Origin: Gadus chalcogrammus
Taxonomy: Eukaryota; Chordata; Actinopteri; Gadiformes; Gadidae
NCBI RefSeq assembly: GCF_026213295.1
Contig: NC_079422.1
Location: forward strand, 434,001-498,000
DNA: 64,000 nt
Direction: 5' to 3'
Both the position numbers and the translations under genes were made by a program. The notes below the pieces were generated by a model that saw only the letters and a program-made list of their open reading frames with translations, was not told the origin of the DNA and ran no database searches. Shown in pieces: positions 35,497 to 64,000 of the stretch; within the stretch, counting starts at the first letter, position 1; each line of letters begins with the position of its first letter.

Positions 35497-37057
35497 CACT
35501 GTAAAAACGAAAACTTAAAATTGTTGGTCTCATTATGATTTCTGAGTAAAATGAATATAAAACATTCAGTATTCATGTCAACTGTGCAATTCAATTTAGT
35601 CCAACCAACAATGTTGAGTTTTGGGTCAAGAGTTGGGCTCACTGTAGTATCTTTGTTAGCAAGACACACGGGTTTAAGTCAGACTCTGTCTGAGGCTGGG
35701 CCAACTACGGTGCACATGCGCATTTCGACAGTACCCCCGGGGAGTCTGGGTATTCGTGATGCCGGTTGGGAAAAGGGGGTTTATTGCCTTTTGTCAATTT
35801 GTTTCTGTTAGGTTAAGTTGGGTTAACGGGTTTGGGGTCTTTATTGTTTGTGTGTTGTTTATTGTGCGTAGTGTTGCCGCCACCGTTACCGAGACTTGCA
35901 TGTCCGTTGGTTGGGTGTGCGTTGCGCTGTGTGTTACGGGTGTGTGTTAAATAAAGGCAGCTCTCGGGATCGTGCGGTGTATGAGGCACGAGAGTTGCGT
36001 CACCGTTTAACCATCCCGTCTCGTGCAGAACAAGTTTGACCATTATGTCAAACTTGTTCTGCACTTTGGTTTGCTGTAATTAGACAGCAATTCTCTGCTG
36101 CTGAACTAGCTACATGTTGCTTGTTCTATTGCTGTCTGGCATTCAGAAATGTAAAATGGAAGTTTCAAATTAGTAATTTTAATAAGTGAATTCAAAACTC
36201 GTTTTGCATTCTTTGAAATGTTTTTTTTTTTTAAATAATATTAACCTTAATTTGAAATATTAAGTTAACACCACTGACTTATTTTTTTGAGTTTATAAAA
36301 TATAAAAATCTTAGTTGGTATAACTAACTTTCAAGTTTGTCTAAAGAAGAAATGACATTTTTGATTTGCTCAAAACTCAAAAATTGATTGCATTACATTT
36401 TTGAGTTTTGAGCCCAACAAAATGTCATTTTTCTTCTTTGGACAAACGTGAAAGTTAGAGTTACACCAACTAAGATTTTATATTTTACAAAACTCAAAAA
36501 AGTAAGTCAGGGATGTTAACTTAATATTTCAAATTAAGGTTAATATTATTTAAAAAAAAAACATTCCGCACGATCCCGAGAGCTGCCGTTATTTAACACA
36601 GACCCACTGCACACAGCGCACCGCACACCCAACCAACGGACATGCAAGTCTCGGTAACGGTGGCGGCAACACTACACACAATAAACAACACACAAACAAT
36701 AAAGACCCCAAACCAGTTAACCCCACTTAACCTAACAGAAACAAATTGACAAAAGGCAATAAACCCCTTTTTCCCAACCGGCATCACGAATACCCAGACT
36801 CCCCGGGGGGTAGGGTAGGAAAGTGTCGAAATGCGCATGTGCATCGTAGTTGGCCCAGCCTCAGACAGAGTCTGACTTAAACCCGTGTGTCTTGCTAACA
36901 AAGAGACTACAGTGAGCCCAACTCTTGACCTAAAACTCAACATTGTTGGTTGGACTAAATTGCATTGCACAGTTGACATGAATACTTAATGTTTTATATT
37001 CATTTTACTCAGAAATCATAATGAGACCAACAATTTTAAGTTTTCGTTTTTACAGTG
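35497..37057. mobile_element. 1.56 kb fold-back element, CACTGTAAAAA ends
   Basis: The ends are inverted repeats (CACTGTAAAAACGAAAAC / GTTTTCGTTTTTACAGTG). About 530 bp on each side are complementary, e.g. 35540-36000 against 36565-37010, with a second, AT-rich palindrome in the middle (36220-36560) and a perfect 18 bp stem at 36021-36064. No coding domain is present; the open frames are mirror images of one another. A related but shorter copy is at 44565-45301. Superfamily is not certain. Confidence 0.82.
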
Positions 37058-37167
37058 CTCCAACATCGCTAGCCAACCAATCAACCGGGGTCTCGTGCTC
37101 CCGGGACTACGTGGCTCATTGGGCCAATCAAAGCTCATCAATGCAATGCAGATACAACATTCTACAG

Positions 37168-38940
37168 CTGGATCTTTGGTCTTCACAGTCACAAATACAC
37201 AACGTCACGATGCCTCCGTCCCCAAGGCAACCGCCCAGAAACCATCCACTAAGAGGTCCCTAGAGGAATATCATTAGAGAGGATGAGCACTTTGGTTTCA
37301 AACCTGCAGTCAAGGGGAAAAGGGCAAAGGATCTCTGGTCTTCACAGTCCAGCATTACAACGCCTCTGTCAACCAGACAAACCAACCATCCAGAGAACAT
37401 CCACAAGGAGGTCCTTGGAGGGCATCATGGGCGAGGGCTAGCCCTTTGGTACTGAGCCTGTAGCAAATAGGGAAAGGGCTGTCGCATCCATTGCTGCAGG
37501 CAGTGTGTTATTCCATGGACCGTTGACAGAAGCTTGGACTCACTTGCCAACATGAGATCATCTGAAATCGATGAATTGCATTTTTCCATCTGCAAAAAAA
37601 CATTATCACAGTGTTATTTCCCAAGATTAACAATTTATAACAAGAGACACCAGCAATAAAGGGAAAATTATTATTTTATGTAAGGTTAGTTTTAGTCTAA
37701 TGTTATGCATCCGTGTGGTAAACTTAAAAGTTATACTGTCCAATAGCATAGGTTACCTTACCTAAGCAGCACATGCTATCAATTCAACATTCAATCATAC
37801 AAGGTATCACACATCCTTGTCATATTACTGAATTGGATGCCATTCGTCAACCATGGTTTGAGGCCAGCATCAGCCTTGTGTGAAAGTCAAGTATGTGTGG
37901 AAGAAATTAATGATTATATTCTATGGTAAACCATGATTATTATTAGGCCGATATATCTAATGGTAGAAAACATTTAAAGCTTGACACGGTGCCAGGGAGT
38001 CTTGGGTCAGAGCGTAAGTTGGAACCCCCCACAGGAGCAGGAAGCTACGGGGACAATGCATGCTGACCTCAGCCTAGGTTATCTTGTTGACCAGTCGCTT
38101 AGAGGAATTTGTGATTGATTGTGGGCGGACACCTCAAACAGGAAACTGCTTTGTGTGTGTGGATAAAGAGGACGCCGGGATCTGTTGACCGTCAGTGCTT
38201 TGCAAACCACTCAGCCTTGTCGTTGCATTTTTTAACAATAAAGTCTTTTTGTCATACTTGCGCCGGACCCCTCGATTTCTTTTCCTTCTCTCTTAAGTTA
38301 GTCGAAGTGATTAGATCTCGTTTAATTCCACGACATTGGCTGTCAATCCAGCTGAATAAGGCATCTGAGCGGCCCTTCTGTTGCCAAAAAACTGCAGTAA
38401 ATGAGATTAAATAACCAAGAGATGCTCTTTCTCTCTTCGCCCTTTCTGAATCCGGTTGGTAGAAAGTCAAAAACATATTGTCCTCTGAGAAAATGCATCC
38501 TTCCATGCATATTTCTTTGATTCCTTTAACTTTTTCTATGTCAGAGAAAACTGTTTTGATTGCTCTGTAGATTGCTCCAACTTTCCTGAGGCACTGCTTT
38601 GATTGGGCCGACTACGGCCTCCCATTGATCACTGCGGCATTCCTCCCCTATGGGCTGCTTGGACCTATCTTTTTGTGACTTTTGGAAAAGGGTTTCAATG
38701 GGCAGCCAGACTGATCAGCAGAGAGAAACATAATGTGAACTCACGAGATTGTTTGACGATGCTGAGAAATACATAGGTCAGTGACTTGACTGGCCATGAT
38801 ATGCTGTGGTCATCTTGAGCAATGCAGCTGTGCTTTGTAGAAACCATGATGGATGTTATAATTTTCACAGGCATTAGAAAACCTTTTGGAAGTGGTGAGT
38901 GCATTATTACCCTATTGTTTATCACACAATAGATTATCTG
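37168..38940. other. gene-free stretch with a local duplication
   Basis: A unit of about 158 bp starting GATCTTTGGTCTTCACAGTC (37169) is repeated in diverged form from 37330. Around 38200-38300 an AATAAA (38238) sits in sequence that could be an LTR end, but I could not find its partner. No gene is supported. Confidence 0.4.
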
Positions 38941-38944
38941 TGTG

Positions 38945-38954
38945 ACACACACAC

Positions 38955-39053
<99 letters not shown>

Positions 39054-39055
39054 TA
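38945..39055. repeat. (AC)n microsatellite
   Basis: About 50 AC dinucleotides with almost no interruption. Confidence 0.97.
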
Positions 39056-39059
39056 CACA

Positions 39060-40260
39060 AACACCCCCCCACCACAAGCAATTATAGTGTTGGACAGATA
39101 GTAGGTGTGTGGTTGACCTCAACTCCTCACACAGGAGCTATTCTAGATCTCTGGGAAAACAGGAAGGGCTGAGCCAGGGGGCAGAGCCAGCTACCCTGAT
39201 CTCAGATTAGTCTGTAATTGCTGGGTTTGTCTGCACACTTCATGAATGCACCTGGCGGGCCCCCATGTCGGTGACACACTGCAGTCAAAAGAACACTATT
39301 ATTCACAGATGCAGGCAGTGTAATTTATACTTGGGGTCCCTCTGCTTCCCCTGCGTTGCCAACTGTGGCACCCCATCCAAAATGATAGGACACATCTGGG
39401 CTAGGGGTGGTCCTATGGCTTTGATAGGCCCCATATGTTTCCTTCTATCTGTTACGTTTTACTGGTTCATAATTCTGTCCACACTGAAAAGCAACATGAA
39501 GCAGTTTGGAAATTGTTAAAATATATTCGATTATATGACATGTCATCTTCATACTATAATAGCCACCAGATGTCACTGAATTTGTGGCAAGAAATCTTGT
39601 TGTGCTGGTTCTAACCTCAAACCCAGCGACCCAGAACCACATGCACTCCATGGTCAACCTCCAGTATCTACCCAGGCAGGGAGATATCTCTGCCTGTGTT
39701 TGAAGAACCTCCTCCCCTCACCCCTTGGACCGTAGCGACCTCCACAAGGTCAACAGAGAGTTCCTGCCGGTGACCACAGGGAACTCACATATTTGCAGCC
39801 CCACTGTGCGGGGCTCCACCTCCCCCTACGGACAACGTCTGAGAGGGTGCATGGTATCAGATGATTGGGAAGAGAGGGCTCTTGGAATTCTCTCCCCACA
39901 AAGTAGGGTCTGATGGACAGTAGGGAAAGTCTGTTTAACTATCTTAACATGTGCACTCTGTTTATGAAAATTTGGTGTGTGTGTGTGTTGATGTGTGAAG
40001 ATGGGATGTGGGGGTGAGCGAGGGGGAGAGAACGAAAAGGAGAGAAGGACACAGTGTCCTGGCAGTGCATTGCAGTGAGAAATTCCATTATTACGTAATA
40101 CTAAACTCACGCTTGACTTTCCAGTACAATAAAAAACAAAACACACATGTATTGCTCCCCCCCCAACATTTGTGTTTCCTTCTTCCTTTTGCCTTGGAGT
40201 TTCCCAGGGAGGTTTTGCCTGGGAAGACTGCGCATGCCCTACATGGTGTGGGGGCAGAAC
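39060..40260. other. steap4 upstream region, no gene seen
   Basis: No supported coding sequence. This should hold the proximal regulatory DNA of steap4. A TTCCCAGGGA palindrome lies at 40201-40210, about 60 bp before the TATA box, but I cannot say that it is used. Confidence 0.4.
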
Positions 40261-40266
40261 GTCGGC

Positions 40267-40273
40267 TATAAAA
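40267..40273 (+). promoter_or_regulatory. steap4: TATA box of steap4
   Basis: TATAAAA lies about 45 bp upstream of a splice donor (AGAG|GTAAGG, exon end 40314). This predicts a transcription start near 40295-40300 and a very short untranslated first exon. The spacing and the strong donor support a real promoter. Confidence 0.55.
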
Positions 40274-40296
40274 CAACTGCAGTCAGTCAGTCTGTC

Positions 40297-40314
40297 AGTC
40301 AGGGCAACGGAGAG
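40297..40314 (+). other. steap4: predicted 5' untranslated exon of steap4
   Basis: The end is set by the donor GTAAGG at 40315. The start is inferred from the TATA box. It would splice to an acceptor upstream of the ATG at 40531, either after TCTCTCCAG (40459) or after GGTATGCAG (40512). Confidence 0.4.
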
Positions 40315-40530
40315 GTAAGGACGACTGCTGCTTGTCTGCTGAAGATATTATGATGAAATGAACTATTTGCTCTGAACTGTTGGATCCAAAGCTATTGTGA
40401 GGCAGTGACAGATTGCTGTTACTTTTTTTATTTGCTTTTTTGTCAACAAGATATCTCTCCAGCATGTGACACTGTGTGTGATGTGGGTTTATGTGTGTGT
40501 CTGGGTATGCAGCCGCACACACATTGCGCC

Positions 40531-59877
<19,347 letters not shown>

Positions 59878-60507
59878 GAGGAGCACAGATACAGCCCTCC
59901 CTACAATGTATGCACGCCAGCGCACACACATGGATTGCCACACATTCTGAAACACACACACAGGGTTGTGTGCAATTCCTCCAGCATCAGTGTCAGTTGT
60001 GTAACCCACCGATCACGATCAGAGGAGGTCATAGTCAACAACAGGCCATCCCTCTCTGTGCATTGTGGTTGTTCTTAACTTCAGTTAACTGCAACCACAT
60101 CGTACTACTTCCTGCCTACATACTCACAACTCTATCATCAGATTGTTAACTCTTTGTGTTGGCACTGGAAGACATTTGCTTTAGCACATTATTGTCAGTG
60201 CCATGCAATTTCGCTTTTCATTTCTGAAAATGGTCTGAACTCTACAGTGATTGGAGATTGAGGGATTGTTTTGCCTTCTACATATGTAAAATATCCATCA
60301 ATGAGGACATCATGTGCATGGTTATACATTACTTCCTACTGCCAATACATGCTTCTGTGATATAAATTTCCTTCCTTTGGTTGTCCACATAATGTATTAT
60401 TGAATTCTTATTTTTTTACTTTTATTTTAATAAACCTTACCCTACATTATCCCAAATAATTGTTTTTGTTTCCATTCCTCGCTGCTGTGTACTGCTCTTT
60501 AAATAAA
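59878..60507 (+). terminator. steap4: steap4 3' UTR and poly(A) signals
   Basis: AATAAA occurs at 60429-60434 and again at 60502-60507, about 550 and 625 bp after the stop codon. Either could set the transcript end. Confidence 0.6.
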
Positions 60508-60509
60508 CA

Positions 60510-61500
60510 TTATTGCATTTGACAATATCGTATATTTGTGTCTTATAGTACTATTCAACAATCTTTATTTTCTTACTTTAAGGCACTCTACTTTTTGCTG
60601 TCTCTGTCATTCATTGTCTGTGTCTCTCTCTCTATCTCTCTTGTGGTATTTCTCTCTTTCTTTATCCGTCATGGTCTCTGTCCTGCTGGAGAACTATAAC
60701 TATCCCTCAGCCTGTCATAGAGCTCAGCTCAATCCGTGGAGCGTTCTTTGCTATGCAGAGGGATCTCCGCGCTCCGCTGTGATCCAGCCTCCAGAGCATA
60801 TACTCCTGGCTGAGGTGGGGCCGGTTTCGTGGAGATGTTCCCTCTGAGTTACTGGGCTTCTGGGCTACTCCTTCATAACAAGTGGCTCGAAACACATCAG
60901 TCAGGAGACCCCAGCACACTGGCTCAGCACAGCTCATGTCTGCAGAATTGATAATGCTGTGCTGTTAAGGCTACTGTCAAAAAAACTAGGATTGTATTTA
61001 AAATATTAAATTTTTTCTTGATAAAAATGCTTCCTAAACGCTTGACACCAAATTATGGCAAAAAAAATTATACGTTAACACAAAAGCATTATAAATGTTA
61101 AGTAAAGGACAAAAGAGTTAAAAGTATTAGAAAGATCAAACATGTTTTTTTCATAAAGGAGTTCCTCAATAAATGAGGTTGAAAGGGAACTGAGTCAGCA
61201 CTGAATGAGCAAAGGCTGTTTCGACACCCAGGCCCTGATCCAGGGCGGAAGACTGCTGCTAACTAGTTTGGTTGATGTTTTGATGTTGGCCTAACATCAA
61301 TGGTTATGGGCAGCAGTGATCAACTTTTGTTTCTGTGTTTATTTATTTTTTACTAAAAAGAAGGGATGAAGCAAAAATCGATCAGTCATTAAACGTAAAT
61401 AACGTTTTTTTGAGAATTAAAACTGTAATTGTAAAAAAAATCCCAATAGAAAGAATTCCTGCAAAAGTGCTGACAAATGTGATTGAACAAAAAAAACTCA
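60510..61500. other. intergenic between steap4 and the pentraxin gene
   Basis: No gene is supported. The last few hundred bases should carry the pentraxin promoter. Low-complexity TC-rich sequence lies at 60600-60670. Confidence 0.5.
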
Positions 61501-61518
61501 GCAGTTGCAGGAACTGAA

Positions 61519-61584
61519 AATAAAAGCTTCAACTTTTCCTCTGCCGTCTTACACAACGTCCGAAACCCTGGCAGAGAACACAAG
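61519..61584 (+). other. predicted promoter and 5' untranslated exon of the pentraxin gene
   Basis: A TATA-like AAATAAAAG is at 61519-61527. The splice donor ACAAG|GTACGT sets an exon end at 61584. The next acceptor, GTAACAG at 61741-61747, lies directly before the start codon, so the leader exon would be joined right at the ATG. Confidence 0.45.
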
Positions 61585-61747
61585 GTACGTTCCAACAATA
61601 TCCAACACATTCCACAAAGGGACTTGAATGTCTTTTAGGCTCCTGAGATGAATGTTTTAACTACTTGCAAAGTGTTGACTTGGACATAATAGTATTAAAT
61701 ATACCATTTTTAATTTCCAAAAAGTTTAATTTGTTTATTTGTAACAG

Positions 61748-62233
61748 ATGAAGCGTCTACTCACAGTGGTGCTGCTGACCGTGTGTGCTGCGGCACCTGA
61801 AGGTAGGCTCATCGTTTTACCTTACAGCTTCCTTATTCCAACATGCAGACATTCTTCAACACTTAGTCATCGGATGTCCCTCGGGTGTGTGAATTTGCGG
61901 TGTACAATAACAAAATGATAATTGAAGTCAGGGTTAAATCTTGTGCATTAACACCAAACTAACTTGCTACTCTGTTGCTTAAGAGTCTTTCAAACATAAA
62001 TTTGAGCTCGGAACGAGATTTTATGCTGTTCTTTTCAGATCTCACCGGAAAAATGTTCAGCTTTCCACAGGAGACTAAAACGGACCATGTAAAGCTGATC
62101 ACACCAAGAGAAGAATTCAAAGCCATTACTGTCTGTCTCAGGTAGAACAATAATAATAATTATAATAATAGCAATTACAATTGGGTGCCTCGCACTTTGC
62201 TTGGCCCCCTAATAGTAATAATAATAATAATAA

Positions 62234-62264
<31 letters not shown>

Positions 62265-63077
62265 AAGAAGAGGAAGAATGATAAGATAATGATATATTTT
62301 ATATGATATATAATTTTTATGTTTCATTTTATGTCCATTATTATATCCATCATATTTGATGTCATTGTCGTGCTTCTCTTAAGGTCCTTCACAGACCTCA
62401 GCAGAAACCACGGCCTGTTCTCTCTGGCAACTCCTGCCTTCGCCAATGCCTTCCTGATCTTTAAGAAGAGTGCCTCAGACCAGATAGAGATGAACATCAG
62501 GAATAAAGGCATAAGCTTCTTCGGACAGGAATACAAGCTGAACACCTGGCAGTCTGTCTGTACGTCCTGGGATGGAGCTAATGGCCTGGTACAGGTTTGG
62601 ATCGATGGAAAGCCTAGTGCCAGACGATACTGTTCTGATGGAACCATAACGGGACACGCTTTGATCATGTTAGGACAGGTAATTGCGATCAATTACCTGT
62701 CCTCCTTGTACAAAACACTTTTTTTAATGTTTTAGATGTAACATACATTAGAGAGTGAATCCATGTTGATATTGACTTTCTTTTTCTGTATTCATCCTTC
62801 CCTACAGGAGCAGGATTCCCATGGCGGCGGATTTGACCCTCAGCAGACCTTCGTCGGCATGACAACGGACGTCCATATGTGGGACTTTGTCCTCTCTCCC
62901 TGTGAGATCCAGCGCTTTGTGGATGACCTTAACTTCTCCCCAGGCAATGTGATTAACTGGAGAGCCCTTGAGTACCAGATTGTAGGGAAAATAATTTTGG
63001 AAAACAAACAGGGCGCGTGTTCATGTCTAATTAAAAAGAAGGTGTCGAATATGTTTGGTCAGTCCTGTCAGGCTTGA
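61748..63077 (+). CDS. short pentraxin (CRP/SAP family)
   Basis: Coding exons 61748-61802, 62039-62141, 62384-62678 and 62808-63077 join in phase to 240 codons. Pentraxins are secreted calcium-dependent lectins that form pentamers and mark microbes and debris for clearance. Residues 1-16 are a signal peptide. The domain has the conserved disulfide pair Cys51 (TVCLR) and Cys112 (SVCTSWDG). The family signature HxCxSWxS is changed, with Ser for His and Gly for the last Ser. A second pair, Cys136 and Cys183, is likely. FDPQQTF and the EQD before it fit the calcium loop. After the usual end region (NWRALEYQIVG) there is a tail of about 28 residues with three more cysteines and a basic patch. CRP and SAP-like genes of fish are hard to tell apart, so no symbol is given. 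Confidence 0.9.
62219..62279. repeat. (ATA)n(AGA)n microsatellite in pentraxin intron 2
   Basis: A run of ATA trinucleotides passes into about 12 AGA units. Confidence 0.9.
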
Positions 63078-63142
63078 GGGATATTAACCAAACGTGTCGG
63101 CAATCAATGTAAAATGATTGTTCATGACATGAGATTGATATA

Positions 63143-63148
63143 AATAAA
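63143..63148 (+). terminator. pentraxin poly(A) signal
   Basis: AATAAA 66 bp after the stop codon, followed by a TG-rich stretch (GTGCTCTGTCGGCTG). Confidence 0.7.
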
Positions 63149-63149
63149 G

Positions 63150-64000
63150 GTGTAAATGCCTCTGCTAAATGTGCTCTGTCGGCTGTTTCTTGCTGCTTCC
63201 TCATTTGTTAAACATGACATTAAACTATTCAGTCATCAAGGCCGCAGAGTTCGGGAGGGAAATACGAAATGTTAACAAACTTTCACTGATTAGGAAAAAC
63301 TAAAAATGCAACTATACCATTGATTGATTTTGAGACTTCCCAAAACAGTGTTTTTTATCTGGTAAATATATATTAGATATCTAGGCAAGGACTGTCAGAA
63401 AAGCAGGTAAGCTGGACAAGCCAAAAGGCGCCAGGGGATTTAACCCCCTCGGTTTTACACATGCAAGGCAGTGAAATTACCGGGTGTGCCAAGCCGGCTT
63501 GGCAGTGTAAAAATGGCTTGTAGGTAGCTTTCACACATGCAATTATACGTGCTCCCGAGCATTGGTGTTGCCATAGTCCTTATCATGTGATGCAAACAAT
63601 ATGCCCTTTATCTTTTTCTGCTTTAAAAGCCGAGCCAGCAAGCTACTGGCGACTTCCAACAACACACTAAGCAAAATAATTTGAACTACTTTTTTATATA
63701 GATTTGACCCTGTGTCCATAATACACTGAAGAGAAACAAGCCAAATGTTTTCTTGACCAATTAAGTCCACATTCTGTGATTGAGGACCAACTTTATTTGG
63801 ACTATACCCAGTGTCTGTGCTGCCATAGTGGTGTACTAGTTTAAAGATGCAGACTTACGGGGCCAGCTGTATGCACAGAAGCAGGCCATTTGTCCTGGCT
63901 GAGCACAGATATTTCCGATGGGGTTACGTTAAACATCATAGTGGTTCGTGGAAGCCCATCTCCAGGCGTAGCAGTGGCTGCCTTACGTCTGGTTCCAGTC
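63150..64000. other. downstream of the pentraxin gene, nothing recognised
   Basis: No gene or repeat is supported. A minus-strand frame at 63770-63543 has a plausible helical composition, but no motif that I recognise. Confidence 0.4.

Larger units (their letters stand above)
32482..37166 (-). mobile_element. second Gypsy element, short LTRs, degenerate
   Basis: The 3' LTR (32482-32660, 179 bp, TGTAGAAT..ATTCTACA) is followed on the plus strand by TCCCCCTTCTTTAG, i.e. a purine tract on the minus strand. A 5'-truncated partner LTR lies at about 37064-37166. Flanks CCTGG (32477-32481) and GCTGG (37167-37171) differ by one base and may be the target duplication. Between them lie a gag fragment (35304-35496) and RNase H-integrase fragments (33564-34452), all on the minus strand. 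A fold-back element (35497-37057) has replaced the outer half of the 5' LTR. Confidence 0.78.

Noticed and set aside
35756..36979. Paired open frames with similar sequences on opposite strands (35756-35950 and 36593-36979)
   Set aside because: They are mirror translations of the two arms of a fold-back element and contain no known domain.
38100..38300. Endogenous retrovirus LTR
   Set aside because: There is an AATAAA and an LTR-like base composition, but no second copy, no TG..CA boundary with a duplication and no internal genes nearby.
60803..60850. U1 snRNA-like ATACTCCTGGC motif
   Set aside because: Only about 10 bases resemble U1 and the downstream sequence does not fit the U1 stems.
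63543..63770. Minus-strand open frame with helical content
   Set aside because: 75 codons without a recognisable motif, splice context or neighbours; it may be transposon debris, but this cannot be supported.

Overview
The window is vertebrate nuclear DNA, almost certainly from a teleost fish. The two recognisable host genes are split by canonical GT-AG introns and match fish gene families. Most of the remaining sequence is made of transposon types that are common in fish: Ty3/Gypsy LTR elements, a tyrosine-recombinase (Ngaro-like) retrotransposon, Rex1-like and L2-like LINEs, hAT and Harbinger-like DNA elements, large fold-back elements and a tRNA-derived SINE. There are no prokaryotic features.

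Layout. 1-12327: a degenerate Gypsy element on the minus strand. A 4.7 kb fold-back element (3641-8371) interrupts its reverse transcriptase, and that fold-back in turn carries a solo LTR (7383-7580), giving three nested layers. 12571-21744: a plus-strand multi-exon gene of the DUF4806 type. A 6.3 kb Ngaro-like element (12966-19241) sits in it, with split direct repeats A1/B1-A2-B2, gag, RT-RNase H and tyrosine recombinase, plus an unusual array of short hairpins. 22.0-32.0 kb: minisatellite, G-rich tract, probable solo LTR, Rex1-like LINE, tetranucleotide repeat, a palindromic MITE and an L2-like LINE with a long open RT frame. 32482-37166: a second, smaller Gypsy element (minus strand) carrying another fold-back insertion.

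40267-60507: steap4, a six-transmembrane metalloreductase, in ten coding exons that join to 471 codons. Six of the introns are absent from the four-coding-exon mammalian layout as I recall it. Its introns 1, 2 and 9 are packed with transposons and AC repeats. 61500-63148: a short pentraxin (CRP/SAP family) gene with four coding exons, 240 codons and a cysteine-containing C-terminal tail. The last 0.85 kb shows nothing recognisable.

steap4 (TNF/IL-6-responsive metalloreductase in mammals) and the pentraxin (acute-phase lectin) are both linked to inflammation, but I see nothing showing shared regulation.

The most unusual signal is the array at 17548-18296: fourteen exact copies of CACGTCGGTG (plus one variant) at alternating spacings of about 42 and 63 bp. 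Bases flanking each core change in a compensatory way and keep a stem around a constant GTCG loop. This looks like a selected or tandemly amplified hairpin module in the 3' region of the Ngaro-like element. All exon models and element boundaries were read by eye, and no database search was possible.
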